DNA of 14,981 nucleotides, taken from the NCBI GenBank assembly GCA_964484515.1, contig CAZAGT010000098.1, positions 1-14,981 of the forward strand, written 5' to 3'. Positions 6,035 through 12,831 of this stretch are shown piece by piece. This stretch comes from CAZAGT01 sp964484515. GTDB taxonomy: Bacteria > Desulfobacterota > DSM-4660 > Desulfatiglandales > HGW-15. Below the pieces are notes generated by a model. The model was not told where the DNA came from, ran no database searches, and worked only from the letters and a program-made list of their open reading frames with translations. The number at the start of each line of letters is the position of its first letter. Position 1 is the first letter of the stretch. Made by a program: the position numbers and the translations under genes.

Positions 6035-6802
6035 ATGACCTATCAACTGATAAAAACCACGTGCCAGGACGGATTGGGTACAATCACCCTGAACCGGCCG
6101 CCCCTGAATATCTTGAACATCGTCATGATGGAGGAGATCTGCGACGTCCTGGAGGCATGGCAAAACAAGAAGGACCTCAAGGTGATCCTTTTCCATGGGC
6201 AGGGGAAATGCTTCTCGGCCGGCGTCGCGGTGGAAGAGCACCTGGGCGAGCTGGCGCCAAGAATGATAGAGCTCTTTCACGGGATCTTCCGGGCCCTGGA
6301 CCCGTTGGGCGCCGCCACGATTGCGTCCGTTCATGGTTCCTGCCTCGGAGGTGGCTGTGAACTGGCCGTCTTCTGCGATCTGGTGATTGCCTCAGAGGAC
6401 GCCAGATTCGGTCAGCCCGAGGTTATGGTGGGGGTCTTTCCTCCCATCGCGGCTTACCTTTTTCCTCGCATTATCGGCCGTAAGGCCGCCATGGAGCTCG
6501 TGTTATCGGGAAAGACCATCTCGGCCGAGGAGGCCCTTGCTCTTGGACTGGTGAACAATGTCGTCAGAGGAGAGGTATTGGAGAAAGAGACTCAAGAGTT
6601 TGTGAAACCTTACTTAGCACTGAGCGCCGAGGTCCTGAGGCAGGCCAAGAATGCGGTCAGGGCGGGTTTCAATGACGACCTGGAACCCTCATTGCGAATC
6701 ATCGAAGATATTTACCTGACGAAGCTCATGAAGACCCACGATGCCCATGAAGGGCTGGCGGCCTTTGTTGAGAAGCGAAAGCCTAGGTGGAAGAATGAGT
6801 GA
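6035..6802 (+). CDS. dch: Cyclohexa-1,5-diene-1-carbonyl-CoA hydratase
   Basis: This crotonase-superfamily hydratase adds water to the diene formed by benzoyl-CoA reductase, giving 6-hydroxycyclohex-1-ene-1-carbonyl-CoA, the substrate of the had product (Dch; BamR). The 255-residue protein has FSAGVAVEEH (60-69), the oxyanion loop GSCLGGGCELA (101-111) and FGQPEVMVGVFPP (125-137). Both glutamates typical of enoyl-CoA hydratases (Glu109, Glu129) are kept. The HDAHEGLAAFVEKRKPRWKN tail closely resembles known dienoyl-CoA hydratases. The gene order had-oah-dch strongly supports the call over a generic enoyl-CoA hydratase. There is no clear Shine-Dalgarno before the ATG, so translation may be coupled to oah, whose stop is 24 bp upstream. 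The gene ends 55 bp before the convergent mutase subunit gene. Confidence 0.92.
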   Translation: MTYQLIKTTCQDGLGTITLNRPPLNILNIVMMEEICDVLEAWQNKKDLKVILFHGQGKCFSAGVAVEEHLGELAPRMIELFHGIFRALDPLGAATIASVHGSCLGGGCELAVFCDLVIASEDARFGQPEVMVGVFPPIAAYLFPRIIGRKAAMELVLSGKTISAEEALALGLVNNVVRGEVLEKETQEFVKPYLALSAEVLRQAKNAVRAGFNDDLEPSLRIIEDIYLTKLMKTHDAHEGLAAFVEKRKPRWKNE

Positions 6803-6857
6803 AAGGCTCCAGCAAGGGCTCCGCGGCTATAGATATAAAAGCGCATGCACGCGTCGA

Positions 6858-7259
6858 CTAGCGTGAGACGTTTTCGTTGATAAAGGTCACGATCTCGGCT
6901 GTCGGGCTGCCGGGTCCGAAAATCTCGGCGATCCCGCAGTCTTTGAGCGTTGGAATATCTTCTTGGGGAATGATACCGCCGCCCAGGACGAGCACGTCCT
7001 CGACGCCCTGGTTCTTCAATAGCTCCATGACCTTCGGGAAAAGGTAGTCGTGGGCGCCCGACAAGATACTCATCGCAATGACGTCGACGTCTTCTTGGAT
7101 GGCAGCCTGCACGATTTGCTGAGGGGTCTGCCGCAGTCCCGTGTAGATCACTTCCATGCCGGCGTCCATGAGGGCACTTGCCAAGACCTTGATTCCCCTG
7201 TCATGACCGTCCAAACCCGGTTTAGCTGCCAATACCCTGATCTTCTTTTTCGTGCTCAT
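6858..7259 (-). CDS. Methylmalonyl-CoA mutase small subunit (cobalamin-binding)
   Basis: This is the separate B12-binding chain of a two-subunit methylmalonyl-CoA mutase. The 133 residues form one flavodoxin-like cobalamin domain. It has AAKPGLDGHDRG with the DxHxxG motif (Asp17, His19, Gly22; His19 is the lower axial cobalt ligand), SILSG (64-68) and LGGGIIPQED (92-101). GGGGAGGG lies upstream, four bases before an ATG at 7262 and seven before the ATG at 7259; the second is preferred, giving MSTKKKIRVL. The large-subunit gene ends 14 bp upstream, so the two are surely cotranscribed. No hairpin terminator is obvious in the 55 bp shared with the convergent dch. Confidence 0.93.
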   Translation of the reverse strand: MSTKKKIRVLAAKPGLDGHDRGIKVLASALMDAGMEVIYTGLRQTPQQIVQAAIQEDVDVIAMSILSGAHDYLFPKVMELLKNQGVEDVLVLGGGIIPQEDIPTLKDCGIAEIFGPGSPTAEIVTFINENVSR

Positions 7260-7273
7260 CATTGAGCCCTCCC

Positions 7274-8950
7274 CTAAAGGGTCGTGACCTGCTGATACTC
7301 CCCAAAGACCCCCCTCAGGACATCGCATATTTCGCCGAGCGTAGCGTAGGCCTTGACCGCGGCAATGATCGGCGTCATCAGGTTCTGATCGCCTTCAGCA
7401 GCCTTTCGCAAGGCGTTTAGACTTCGGGGCACCGCGGCTGGATCCCTTTCAGATCGGAGCGCCTGCAATCGTTGGATCTGGGCCTCCCGGACCGTTGGAT
7501 CGACCCGCAAAAGATTCTCCGGTGTTTCCTCCTCGGTCTGAAACCGATTGAGGCCCACGACAACCCTTTGTCCATCTTCGATCTCACGTTGGTATCGGTA
7601 GGCACTGTCTTGGATCTCTTTCTGGATATAGCCCCTCTCAATGGCCGCCGGGGCCCCTCCCATTGCGTCTATCTTTTCTATATAGGCCTCCGCGTTTTTC
7701 TCGATCTCCTGTGTGAGTTGTTCGACGAAATAGGAGCCGCCCAATGGGTCGACGGTCTCGGCCACGCCGGATTCGTGAGCGATGAGTTGTTGGGTGCGGA
7801 GAGCAATCTGCACGGCTTCCTCCGAGGGTAGACAAAGGGCTTCATCCATCGAGTTGGTGTGGAGGGATTGGGTGCCACCCAAGACCGCGGCCAGGGCCTG
7901 AAAGGCGACCCTAACGATGTTGTTCTGAGGTTGCTGCGCGGTCAATGTACAGCCCGCGGTTTGAGTGTGAAACCGCACCATCATGGACTTGGGGTTCTTG
8001 GCCTTGAACCGTTGCCTCATAATTCTGGCCCACAAACGCCTGGCGGCCCTGTATTTTGCAATCTCTTCGAAGAAATCGAGGTGCGCATTAAAGAAGAACG
8101 ACAGCCGCGGGCCAAAGGTGTCCACATCAAGTCCGGCTTGACGGGCTGCCTCGACATAGGCAATCCCGTTGGCCAGGGTGAAGGCAACCTCCTGTACGGC
8201 CGTCGATCCAGCCTCTCTGATGTGATAGCCGCTGATGCTGATGGTGTTCCACTGTGGCACCTTGGCGCCGCAGTAAGAGAAAATATCGGTGATGATGCGC
8301 ATCGAGGGTTGAGGGGGGAAAATGTAGGTCCCTCTCGACGAGTATTCCTTAAGGATATCGTTCTGAATAGTCCCCCGTAACTTATCCGCAGGAACGCCTT
8401 GTCTTTCGGCAACGGCGATGTACATAGCCAATAACACTGCTGCCGGCGCGTTGATGGTCATCGAGGTGCTGACCTTATCCAAGGGTATCCCGTCGAAGAG
8501 TACCTCCATGTCTCGGAGGGAGTCGATGGCTACGCCGACCTTTCCAACCTCCCCCATGGCCATCTCATAATCCGAATCGTAGCCGATCTGAGTCGGGAGG
8601 TCGAAGGCCACGGACAGGCCGGTCTGCCCCTGCGCCAGCAGAAATCGGTAACGGCGATTTGACTCCTCCGCACTGGCGAATCCTGCATATTGCCGCATGG
8701 TCCAGTAACGCCCCCGGTACATCGTGGGTTGGACACCCCTTGTAAAGGGGTACTCCCCTGGGAACCCGAGGTCAGCAAGATAATCGATCTGCTCTACATC
8801 CAGGGGCGTATATACCCCTTTTACGGGGATACCTGAGGTATTGACGAAGTCCATTTTTCGTTCCGGGCGTTTCGTCAGGCCTTCTTCAAGCTTTCCGGAC
8901 CATTCCGTGAATGCCTTTTCAATCATCTCACGGTCGGCTTTATCAGACAT
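7274..8950 (-). CDS. Methylmalonyl-CoA mutase large (catalytic) subunit
   Basis: This subunit catalyses the radical interconversion of (R)-methylmalonyl-CoA and succinyl-CoA with adenosylcobalamin held by the small subunit. The 558-residue TIM-barrel protein contains YPFTRGVQPTMYRGRYWTMR, QYAGFASAEESNRRY, GTIQNDILKEYSSRGTYIFP, ISISGYHIREAG and GGTQSLHTN. Substrate-determining positions fit methylmalonyl-CoA: Tyr78 (TMY), Arg206 (SRGTY, where isobutyryl-CoA mutases have Gln) and His243 (SGYH). The fused B12 domain of animal or enterobacterial mutases is absent and supplied by the next gene. The ATG at 8950 has GGAGGG six bases upstream; an upstream in-frame start at 9019 adds 23 residues without family similarity. 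No MeaB or Icm-type G-protein is nearby. Confidence 0.94.
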   Translation of the reverse strand: MSDKADREMIEKAFTEWSGKLEEGLTKRPERKMDFVNTSGIPVKGVYTPLDVEQIDYLADLGFPGEYPFTRGVQPTMYRGRYWTMRQYAGFASAEESNRRYRFLLAQGQTGLSVAFDLPTQIGYDSDYEMAMGEVGKVGVAIDSLRDMEVLFDGIPLDKVSTSMTINAPAAVLLAMYIAVAERQGVPADKLRGTIQNDILKEYSSRGTYIFPPQPSMRIITDIFSYCGAKVPQWNTISISGYHIREAGSTAVQEVAFTLANGIAYVEAARQAGLDVDTFGPRLSFFFNAHLDFFEEIAKYRAARRLWARIMRQRFKAKNPKSMMVRFHTQTAGCTLTAQQPQNNIVRVAFQALAAVLGGTQSLHTNSMDEALCLPSEEAVQIALRTQQLIAHESGVAETVDPLGGSYFVEQLTQEIEKNAEAYIEKIDAMGGAPAAIERGYIQKEIQDSAYRYQREIEDGQRVVVGLNRFQTEEETPENLLRVDPTVREAQIQRLQALRSERDPAAVPRSLNALRKAAEGDQNLMTPIIAAVKAYATLGEICDVLRGVFGEYQQVTTL

Positions 8951-9089
8951 AGATGGCCCTCCACACTTCTTCCTCGGCGTGTCCTCCGACCCGCATGATG
9001 GCCACTTCGTATCGCTCAAGCCTTCGGCAGATGCTCAAGATCTGGACAGCCATCATTTCTTTTCAAAAAGCTGCGATTAGGCTACTTCC

Positions 9090-9124
9090 AAAAAGGCCTT
9101 CCCTGGCCTGGAGGAAAGGCCTTT
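9090..9124 (-). terminator. Candidate intrinsic terminator between carboxyltransferase and mutase genes
   Basis: Read on the minus strand, AAAGGCCTT (9124 down to 9116) pairs perfectly with AAGGCCTTT (9100 down to 9092) across a 15-nt loop, and the second arm runs into a tract of five T. It lies 36 bp past the carboxyltransferase stop and about 140 bp before the mutase start. It may end or attenuate transcription, making mutase level independent of the carboxylase genes. The long loop and short T tract keep this tentative. Confidence 0.5.
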
Positions 9125-9159
9125 CCGTGTCGATTACGTGCAGTTGGTCCCTGTGATGC

Positions 9160-10710
9160 CTAAAGGGGAATGTTTCCATGCCGCCGCTCCGGAATGGACT
9201 CTGTCTTGTTCTTAAGCATCATCAGGGCCTGAATAAGCCTTGGACGGGTGTTTTCAGGAAATATGATCTGGTCTATGTAACCCAACTCAGCGGCCCTGAA
9301 CGGGCTCGCGAAGTTGTTCCGGTATTCCTGAATGAGGCGTTCTCTGGTAGCATCGGGGTCATCTGACTTATCAATCTCTTTTTTGAAGACGATATTCACG
9401 GCCCCTTCGGGCCCCATGACGGCCAATTCCGCCGTAGGGTAAGCATAGTTGATGTCACCCCCGTGATGTTTGCTGGACATCACACAATAGGCGCCCCCGT
9501 AGGCCTTGCGTGTGATGACCGTTATCTTCGGAACGGTAGCCTCACAATAGGCGTAGATGATCTTCGAGCCATGTTTGATGATACCCCCGTATTCCTGATT
9601 GACACCCGGTAGAAATCCGGGAACATCAACAAAGGTCACCAGAGGGATGTTGAAGCAATCACACATCCGTACGAACCTGGAACACTTCAGGGATGCGTTG
9701 ATGTCGAGACAACCGGCAAGGAATCTCGGTTGGTTGGCCACCACGCCGACCACCATTCCGTTCAACCGCCCGAAGCCGATCACCATGTTCATGGCATAGT
9801 GTCTCTGGATCTCTAAGAAGACGTTGTCGTCGAGCACCGAATGGATGATCTGTCTGATGTCATAGGGCAATTTGGGGTTGGTCGGCACTACTTCGTTGAG
9901 GGCTTTGTCGGTCCGATTAGGGTCATCGGCGCATTCCACTGTGGGTGGGCTTGATCTGTAGCTTTGGGGCAAATAGCCGAGTACTTCTTTGACGCGGTCC
10001 AAGGCCGCCTGGTCCGACTCTTCCGCAAATTGGGCGACACCGCTCTTGCTGTTGTGAGTCATGGCGCCGCCTAACTCCTCGGGGGTCACCTCTTCGGCGG
10101 TGACCGCCTTGATGACCTGGGGTCCCGTGATAAACATGTTACTGGTCTTCTTCACCATGATGATGAAATCCGTGAGCGCCGGGGAATAGACGGCCCCGCC
10201 CGCACAGGGACCCATGATGACGGAGATTTGAGGGACCACACCCGAAGACCAAACATTGCGCTTGAATATCTCGCCGTAGCTCCCCAGACTGACAATCCCT
10301 TCCTGAATTCGAGCGCCACCGGAGTCATTGAGACCTATGATCGGCGCCCCGTTCTTGAGCGCCAGGTCCATAATCTTACACACCTTCTCCCCGAACGCCC
10401 CGCTCAGGGAGCCCCCAAATACGGTAAAATCTTGGGAGAAAAGAAAGACCTGGCGTCCCCCTATCGTACCGTACCCGGTGACCACTCCGTCTCCGGGGAT
10501 CTTCTTCTTTTCCATCCCAAAATCATAGCAGCGATGAAGGACGAATTTGTCAATTTCATGGAAACTGCCCTCGTCGAGGAGGTAGGCAATCCGTTCCCGC
10601 GCGGTCATCTTTCCTTTGGCGTGCTGTTGGTCAATTCGCTTTTGGCCGCCGCCCAGCTCCGCCTCACGGTGCCGTCGCTCCAACTCCCCGATCTTCTCCT
10701 CTATCTGCAT
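9160..10710 (-). CDS. Acyl-CoA carboxylase carboxyltransferase subunit (propionyl/methylmalonyl-CoA type)
   Basis: This biotin-dependent carboxyltransferase moves CO2 between carboxybiotin and an acyl-CoA. The 516 residues match PccB/MmdA proteins and form two crotonase-like halves. The first half has FGGSLSGAFGEK (98-109), DSGGARIQEG and the oxyanion loop GPCAGGAVYSPAL (167-179). The second has FVDVPGFLPG (360-369) and KAYGGAYCVMSSK (402-414). Asp419 (HHGGDINYAYP) sits where propionyl-CoA-type enzymes carry Asp and acetyl-CoA-type enzymes Ile, favouring propionyl/methylmalonyl-CoA. With the mutase downstream, propionyl-CoA carboxylation, methylmalonyl-CoA decarboxylation or transcarboxylation are all possible. 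The ATG at 10710 is preferred over 10737, with GGAGAG upstream. The carrier protein gene ends 50 bp upstream; no biotin carboxylase is present. Confidence 0.92.
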   Translation of the reverse strand: MQIEEKIGELERRHREAELGGGQKRIDQQHAKGKMTARERIAYLLDEGSFHEIDKFVLHRCYDFGMEKKKIPGDGVVTGYGTIGGRQVFLFSQDFTVFGGSLSGAFGEKVCKIMDLALKNGAPIIGLNDSGGARIQEGIVSLGSYGEIFKRNVWSSGVVPQISVIMGPCAGGAVYSPALTDFIIMVKKTSNMFITGPQVIKAVTAEEVTPEELGGAMTHNSKSGVAQFAEESDQAALDRVKEVLGYLPQSYRSSPPTVECADDPNRTDKALNEVVPTNPKLPYDIRQIIHSVLDDNVFLEIQRHYAMNMVIGFGRLNGMVVGVVANQPRFLAGCLDINASLKCSRFVRMCDCFNIPLVTFVDVPGFLPGVNQEYGGIIKHGSKIIYAYCEATVPKITVITRKAYGGAYCVMSSKHHGGDINYAYPTAELAVMGPEGAVNIVFKKEIDKSDDPDATRERLIQEYRNNFASPFRAAELGYIDQIIFPENTRPRLIQALMMLKNKTESIPERRHGNIPL

Positions 10711-10760
10711 ATCTCGCTCTCCGGCAAGGGACAACAATTCAGGATGGTCGTGAAGTTAGG

Positions 10761-10973
10761 TTACTCCAGGACGACAAGGACGGCATCTGCCTCAACCGCA
10801 TCACCCTTTTCGCATTTGACCTCCTTGACGGTGCCGGAAGACGTCGCCACGACCGGTAGCTCCATCTTCATTGCTTCAATGATCACCACTTCGTCGTTTT
10901 CATTGACGGTATCGCCGACCTTCACCTTCACATCGATAAGCTTACCTCCCATCGGAGCTGTTATTTCGCTCAC
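10761..10973 (-). CDS. Biotin carboxyl carrier protein, minimal (70 residues)
   Basis: This is a single biotinyl domain with the biotinylation motif EAMKM, Lys36 being the biotin site, and the paired half-motifs TAPMGGKL and ATSSGTVKEV of the biotinyl beta-barrel. At 70 residues it is essentially just the domain; it lacks the N-terminal or proline/alanine-rich linker region of most carriers. Translation would start at GTG (10973), backed by a strong AAGGAGGT seven bases upstream. It is the first gene of the minus-strand set, 50 bp before the carboxyltransferase, and is surely its carrier partner. The small size recalls the 1.3S transcarboxylase subunit or the gamma subunits of sodium-pump decarboxylases, but no membrane beta subunit is seen. 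Confidence 0.92.
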   Translation of the reverse strand: MSEITAPMGGKLIDVKVKVGDTVNENDEVVIIEAMKMELPVVATSSGTVKEVKCEKGDAVEADAVLVVLE

Positions 10974-11013
10974 CTTTCGTACCTCCTTGGAGAATGGTTT
11001 AGTGATCTCAGTA

Positions 11014-11035
11014 TCGTTCTTGACTCAAAGAACGA
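11014..11035 (-). promoter_or_regulatory. Perfect 8-bp inverted repeat upstream of the biotin carrier gene (operator candidate)
   Basis: TCGTTCTT (11014-11021) and AAGAACGA (11028-11035) are exact inverted copies separated by 6 bp. The site lies 41-62 bp upstream of the GTG start of the first gene of the carboxylase/mutase set. A 22-bp dyad with no T tract is typical of a dimeric repressor site rather than a terminator. A smaller palindrome, CTTTG-A-CAAAG, lies at 11054-11064. Confidence 0.5.
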
Positions 11036-11257
11036 GTTTGCCTTGAAGGAACTCTTTGACAAAGCAAATCTCAAGCTTTGGGGGAGTAATGCCGATTTCC
11101 CTAGGACGCAATCCGAGTCAATCCTTTTCCTGGGGGGATCTGGAGCGGATCGAATGATCACCCTTTGGTCGGCAGACCTGTTGTCGCCCCAACGCGCGCG
11201 GGCAGAGAAACCGGTCGCCTCTGGCTTGCGGGTGTTTATGGCCCCTGCGACCGTGAA

Positions 11258-11320
11258 GCACCCCGCGCCTCCGCGCGAAGCATCCCGCCCAAGGCGGGTA
11301 AACCTGGCGCAGGCGAGTGA
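11258..11320. repeat. Bipartite palindromic repeat, copy 2
   Basis: This aligns without gaps to 322-384; the 39 bp at 11282-11320 differ from 346-384 at three positions. The first hairpin is degraded here: GCGC (11265-11268) still pairs with GCGC, but the outer CCCC no longer finds GGGG. The CCCGCC...GGCGGG palindrome is intact. It lies in the gene-free region between the carboxylase/mutase set and pilC. Confidence 0.75.
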
Positions 11321-11378
11321 GCCGCGAAGAAGCGATTGTGCCACAACCCTTAGACGATACTAGAGAAATTAGGCACGT

Positions 11379-11408
11379 ATATAACACTCGATCTCGGTTG
11401 GTTGTCAA
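11379..11408 (-). promoter_or_regulatory. Possible leftward promoter upstream of the biotin carrier operon
   Basis: On the minus strand a perfect TTGACA (11408 to 11403) is followed after 18 bp by TTATAT (11384 to 11379), within a TATATA-rich stretch. It would drive transcription leftward through the palindromic repeat to the carrier gene about 400 bp away. The -10 match is mediocre and the leader long, so this is tentative. Confidence 0.3.
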
Positions 11409-11515
11409 GCCTAAACTATGTTGTGTCTTCGAACGGTGGCCCGTTCCGGCGCTTATCCTGCCGTCTCTCGCTGAGCGAAGCGCTGACGACGAGATGGCGC
11501 ATCCTGCCGGCCCGC

Positions 11516-11544
11516 TTGACATGATCGCCCAATCTGACGAAGAT
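11516..11544 (+). promoter_or_regulatory. Possible pilC promoter
   Basis: A perfect TTGACA (11516-11521) is followed after 17 bp by GAAGAT (11539-11544), a weak -10 with three of six matches. The predicted start would lie about 65 bp before pilC. TATAAG at 11591-11596 is a better -10 but lacks a good -35. Confidence 0.3.
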
Positions 11545-11615
11545 GACAGACGATGAAAGGCCCTTTTGGCGTATCGGCTTCGATTTTGCATATAAGGACC
11601 CGAGGAGGAACTTAG

Positions 11616-12824
11616 ATGCCAGTCTACGTATGGGTCGCTGAAACAAAGAAGGGCAGAAAGCTCAAAGGAGAGCTGGAAGCGGCCGACGAAAAAATTGCCC
11701 TTAGTCAACTCAAGAGACGAAACTTCACCGTCAAAAAGCTCAAACTGAAGCCAAAGGATCTATTCGAGAGCGTCTCCTTCCTTCAGCCAAAGGTGAAGAA
11801 CAAAGATATCGTCGTGTTCACGAGGCAGTTCTCTACCATGATCGATGCGGGGCTGCCGCTGGTCCAAGGACTGGCCATCCTCGCCGATCAAAACGAGAAT
11901 CCCACGTTCAAGGCGATATTGAAGACCATCACGAAGGACGTTGAAGGTGGCTCCACCCTTGCCGAAGCGATGAGAAAACATCCCAAAGTGTTTGACGACC
12001 TCTTCGTGAATCTGATTGCCGCCGGCGAGATCGGAGGTATCCTCGATTCCATCCTGCGTCGCCTCGCCGAATATATCGAGAAGGCTGAGAGACTAAAGGG
12101 CCAGATCAAGGGAGCCATGACGTATCCGATCGTGGTCGTGGCTATCGCCGTCATCGTTATCGCCGTGATCCTGATCTTTGTCATTCCGGTCTTCGAGGAC
12201 ATGTTCAAGAGCTTCGGCTCGGCGCTCCCCGCACCTACACAGGTCGTCGTCAACTTGAGCCGCTTCATAAAGGGCAACGTCCATTGGCTCATCATTGCCT
12301 TGGCCGCACTCATCTTTGGATTCAAACGCTATCGCATGACAGAGGGAGGAAGGAAAGCAACGGACACCATCGCATTGAAGCTGCCCGTCTTTGGCGACCT
12401 TCTCAAGAAGGTTGCCGTCGCAAGATTTACGCGGACACTAGGGACCATGATCAGCAGTGGCGTCCCAATCCTGGATGCCCTCGAAATCGTAGCCAAAACG
12501 TCCGGCAACGTCGTCTTGGAGGAAATCCTGTTTGAGGTCAGAGGGAGTATCGCGGAAGGCCAGACCATTGCTGAGCCCCTATCGGAGAACGACATCTTTC
12601 CGGGGATGGTCATCCAGATGATATCGGTCGGTGAGGCGACGGGAGCTCTTGATACGATGCTGACCAAAATTGCCGATTTCTACGACGAAGAGGTCGATGC
12701 CGCGGTGGATGCCTTGACCTCTATGCTGGAGCCTCTGCTCATGCTCTTTCTGGGTGGTTCCATCGGTGGTCTCGTTGTCGCCATGTACCTACCAATCTTC
12801 CAGATGGCGGCCGCCATGGGCTAG
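11616..12824 (+). CDS. pilC: Type IV pilus inner-membrane platform protein PilC
   Basis: This is the polytopic inner-membrane platform of type IV pilus assembly, which couples the PilB/PilT ATPases to pilin polymerisation. The 402 residues hold two T2SSF domains (about 67-190 and 270-392), each with the FTRQFSTMIDAGLPLVQ / FTRTLGTMISSGVPILDAL repeat signature and a following GE-x-GG/TG helix pair. Membrane segments are at about 170-192, 223-237 and 373-395. The N-terminal MPVYVWVAETKKGRKLKGEL favours PilC over GspF of type II secretion. The start is unambiguous: GAGGAGG (11603-11609) lies six bases before the ATG. pilS begins 7 bp after the stop, so they are cotranscribed. pilB and pilT would be expected upstream but are not; the gene begins right after the gene-free region. 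Confidence 0.92.
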   Translation: MPVYVWVAETKKGRKLKGELEAADEKIALSQLKRRNFTVKKLKLKPKDLFESVSFLQPKVKNKDIVVFTRQFSTMIDAGLPLVQGLAILADQNENPTFKAILKTITKDVEGGSTLAEAMRKHPKVFDDLFVNLIAAGEIGGILDSILRRLAEYIEKAERLKGQIKGAMTYPIVVVAIAVIVIAVILIFVIPVFEDMFKSFGSALPAPTQVVVNLSRFIKGNVHWLIIALAALIFGFKRYRMTEGGRKATDTIALKLPVFGDLLKKVAVARFTRTLGTMISSGVPILDALEIVAKTSGNVVLEEILFEVRGSIAEGQTIAEPLSENDIFPGMVIQMISVGEATGALDTMLTKIADFYDEEVDAAVDALTSMLEPLLMLFLGGSIGGLVVAMYLPIFQMAAAMG

Positions 12825-12831
12825 TGCCCTC

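Larger units (their letters stand above)
10974..11615. other. Gene-free 642-bp divergent region
   Basis: It separates the leftward carboxylase/mutase genes from rightward pilC. Besides the inverted repeat, the palindromic repeat and the candidate promoters listed separately, I see no supportable gene. Several open frames cross it, but they run through the repeat, lack ribosome-binding sites and match no family I know. Confidence 0.5.

Noticed and set aside
5480..6334. 284-codon open frame on the minus strand across oah and dch
   Set aside because: It is the antisense shadow of two well-recognised genes with strong family motifs, and its product resembles no family.
10228..11046. 272-codon plus-strand open frame opposite the carboxyltransferase and carrier genes
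   Set aside because: It is antisense to two conserved genes and runs across the intergenic operator; no domain or ribosome-binding site is visible.
11370..11390. Sigma-54-like site (GGCACG then TAAC) upstream of pilC
   Set aside because: The -12 GC dinucleotide is missing and it lies over 200 bp from pilC; an AT-rich sigma-70 element on the other strand explains it as well.
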